16,316 nucleotides of DNA from Chitinophagaceae bacterium (GTDB taxonomy: Bacteria > Bacteroidota > Bacteroidia > Chitinophagales > Chitinophagaceae), in contig JANYEU010000178.1 of NCBI GenBank assembly GCA_025362915.1, positions 1 through 16,316 on the forward strand, given 5' to 3'. How positions within the stretch are numbered: the first letter of the stretch is position 1; the number at the start of each line of letters is the position of its first letter. The notes under the pieces were generated by a model. The model was not told the DNA's origin. It did no database searches and saw only the letters and a program-made list of their open reading frames with translations. The position numbers and the translations under genes were made by a program. Shown here one piece after another: positions 14,821 to 16,316 of this stretch.

Positions 14821-15717
14821 TTAATAGCTCCCATTCAATGCCCCTATAAATGTATTTATTCTTGCACCGAGCTCTTTACTAACGGGGCAAAGCGGCAATC
14901 TGAGTACATTTTCCACAAGTCCTTGTTCATACAAGAAAGCTTTTACACCAGCTGGGTTATTCTCTTCAAAAAGAAGGTCATACCCTGTCAATAAACTATA
15001 ATGAATGACTCTTGCAGCTTCAAAGTTGCCTGCTAGGCAATGGCGAATCATCGTTGAGAATTGTTTTGGGAGGCTATTTGCTGCTACACTTATCACCCCA
15101 TCTGCACCGCAGGCTATTTGTGGCAAAATCAAGGCATCATCACCACTCACAACTAAAAAGTCGGATGGTCTGTCCCTTACTATCTGCATAAATTGGTTCA
15201 TATCATCAGAAGCTTCTTTAATTCCCGCCACATTCGATACCTCATTTGCCAATCGAATGGTTGTGGCAGCATTTAAGTTTCTACCAGTCCGTCCAGGAAC
15301 ATTATACAATATCAATGGAACCGGAGAAGCTTCTGCCAAAGCTTTATAATGTTGGAACAATCCTTCTTGAGAAGGTTTATTATAATAGGGTGAAGCACTC
15401 AATACAGCAGTCGCGTTGCCTAAAGGGAAAGATTGTAAATCTTTAATCAGGCTATACGTATCGTTGCCACCTATACCAACAACAACGGGTACTTTCTTAT
15501 CAACTATTTTATAGGTGAATTCAAGTATTTCTAACTTCTCAGATTTGGAAAGTGTAGAGGTTTCTCCGGTTGTACCCAATGAAACTATGTATTCGGCACC
15601 ACTGCTTAATACAAATTTTATTAATTTTTCTAGGGCAATAAAATCAACCGCAAGATCTTTTGTAAACGGCGTTATCAAAGCAACACCTGTACCAGACAAA
15701 ATAGAGCGTAAAGACAT
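14821..15717 (-). CDS. dapA: 4-hydroxy-tetrahydrodipicolinate synthase
   Basis: A 298-residue cytoplasmic TIM-barrel lyase that condenses pyruvate with aspartate semialdehyde, the first committed step to diaminopimelate and lysine. Schiff-base Lys167 lies in GIKEASDD. The proton-relay residues are Thr49/Thr50 in GTTGE, Tyr112 in SPYYNKPSQEG and Tyr138 in LYNVPGRTG. Arg143, which contacts the semialdehyde in E. coli DapA (Arg138), is conserved and favours DapA over other aldolases of the family. Length is normal. On the minus strand, TAATATTG lies about 40 bp before the ATG and matches TAnnTTTG with one mismatch. It follows accA on the same strand after 150 bp and so may have its own promoter. 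Confidence 0.95.
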   Translation of the reverse strand: MSLRSILSGTGVALITPFTKDLAVDFIALEKLIKFVLSSGAEYIVSLGTTGETSTLSKSEKLEILEFTYKIVDKKVPVVVGIGGNDTYSLIKDLQSFPLGNATAVLSASPYYNKPSQEGLFQHYKALAEASPVPLILYNVPGRTGRNLNAATTIRLANEVSNVAGIKEASDDMNQFMQIVRDRPSDFLVVSGDDALILPQIACGADGVISVAANSLPKQFSTMIRHCLAGNFEAARVIHYSLLTGYDLLFEENNPAGVKAFLYEQGLVENVLRLPLCPVSKELGARINTFIGALNGSY

Positions 15718-15867
15718 TCTACGAATATGTTTATAAAAACTAAAAGAAAGGAAGCAATATTAGCGAAAAAAATGATGTAATAATGTAGAAAGCTAAATAA
15801 AATCCCAGAAATGTATATATAACAATTGTGTAGGGTGAAGTTAATGAGTGATTATTAAATGTTATAA

Positions 15868-16316
15868 TTAGTCGCCAATAACCATCTCATCAATGGGTTG
15901 TTCAGTCCAAAAGCCCATCTTGCCAAACTTCTCAATGCGTCCATTAATTCTTTCTTCAGGAGTGAGCTTTTTAATTTCTTTTAAATTGCAAAGTATCACC
16001 TTTTTAAGCATTTCAGCAGCTTCTGTGTAATCCCAATGGGCACCGCCTATTGGTTCATGCACTATTTCATCCACCAAACCAAACCCTTTCATATCAATAG
16101 AAGTAAGTTTAAGTTGTTCTGCGGCAATTTCCTTTTTATCTACGCTACGCCATAAAATTGAACTACACCCTTCGGGGGAAATAACGGTGTACCAAGTGTT
16201 TTCCATCATCAATACCTTATCGCCAACGCCTATTCCCAATGCACCGCCACTGGCTCCCTCACCAATTATTATACAAATGACAGGTACTTTCAACCGTACC
16301 ATTTCAAATATATTCC
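15868..16316 (-). CDS. accA: Acetyl-CoA carboxylase carboxyltransferase alpha subunit (5' truncated)
   Basis: The last 148 or so codons of AccA, which with AccD transfers the carboxyl group from carboxybiotin to acetyl-CoA to make malonyl-CoA for fatty acid synthesis. The frame runs off the window edge (NIFE precedes the first Met in view), so roughly half of the usual 310-320 residues are missing. Diagnostic segments are RLKVPVICIIIGEGASGGALGIGVGD, which carries the oxyanion-type glycines, and the run from ENTWYTVISPEGCSSILW, followed by KLTSIDMKGFGLVDEIV and the EPIGGAH motif. The gene ends with TAA at 15868-15870. Confidence 0.95.
   Translation of the reverse strand, partial: NIFEMVRLKVPVICIIIGEGASGGALGIGVGDKVLMMENTWYTVISPEGCSSILWRSVDKKEIAAEQLKLTSIDMKGFGLVDEIVHEPIGGAHWDYTEAAEMLKKVILCNLKEIKKLTPEERINGRIEKFGKMGFWTEQPIDEMVIGD

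Overview
The window reads as chromosomal DNA of a Bacteroidota bacterium, most likely from the Chitinophagaceae or a related Sphingobacteriia-type lineage. The evidence is the AT-rich composition, weak or absent Shine-Dalgarno sequences, several TAnnTTTG-type -7 promoter motifs, a receiver domain fused to a Crp/Fnr regulator (common in this phylum), and secreted glycosidases with short signal peptides. The lineage below phylum level is inference.

Region 1 (1-7086, + strand): the 3' end of an unidentified gene and a terminator are followed by a sugar-utilisation cluster: a secreted GH3 beta-glucosidase, a YghZ-like aldo/keto reductase, a vSGLT-like sodium/sugar symporter and a secreted GH27 alpha-galactosidase with an N-terminal Ig-like domain. 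The two hydrolases should release glucose and galactose outside the inner membrane, and the symporter, whose galactose-binding residues match vSGLT, should import them. No SusC/SusD pair or regulator is in view.

Region 2 (7087-8136): a gene-poor stretch packed with repeats. It holds a 127-bp element bounded by inverted CGTCATTGCGA termini, an inverted array of 21-bp degenerate units, a possible small inverted-repeat element, a strong hairpin terminator and a minus-strand tRNA-Ser(UGA).

Region 3 (8137-12421): a GTG-started ABC exporter half-transporter faces two tandem, full-length paralogous acidic proteins of unknown function on the minus strand. Both paralogs end in the same GEPEDFNF octapeptide. 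A 15-bp perfect hairpin sits at the convergent junction.

Region 4 (12422-13086): a second array of 21-bp degenerate tandem repeats, unrelated in sequence to the first, between diverged direct repeats.

Region 5 (13087-16316): a small conserved-looking hypothetical gene converges on a receiver-Crp/Fnr response regulator. Then come dapA (lysine/diaminopimelate synthesis) and the 3' part of accA (fatty acid synthesis), all on the minus strand.

The least explained items are the tandem paralog pair and the recurrence of tandem repeats with a 7-bp or 21-bp period in three separate intergenic regions.
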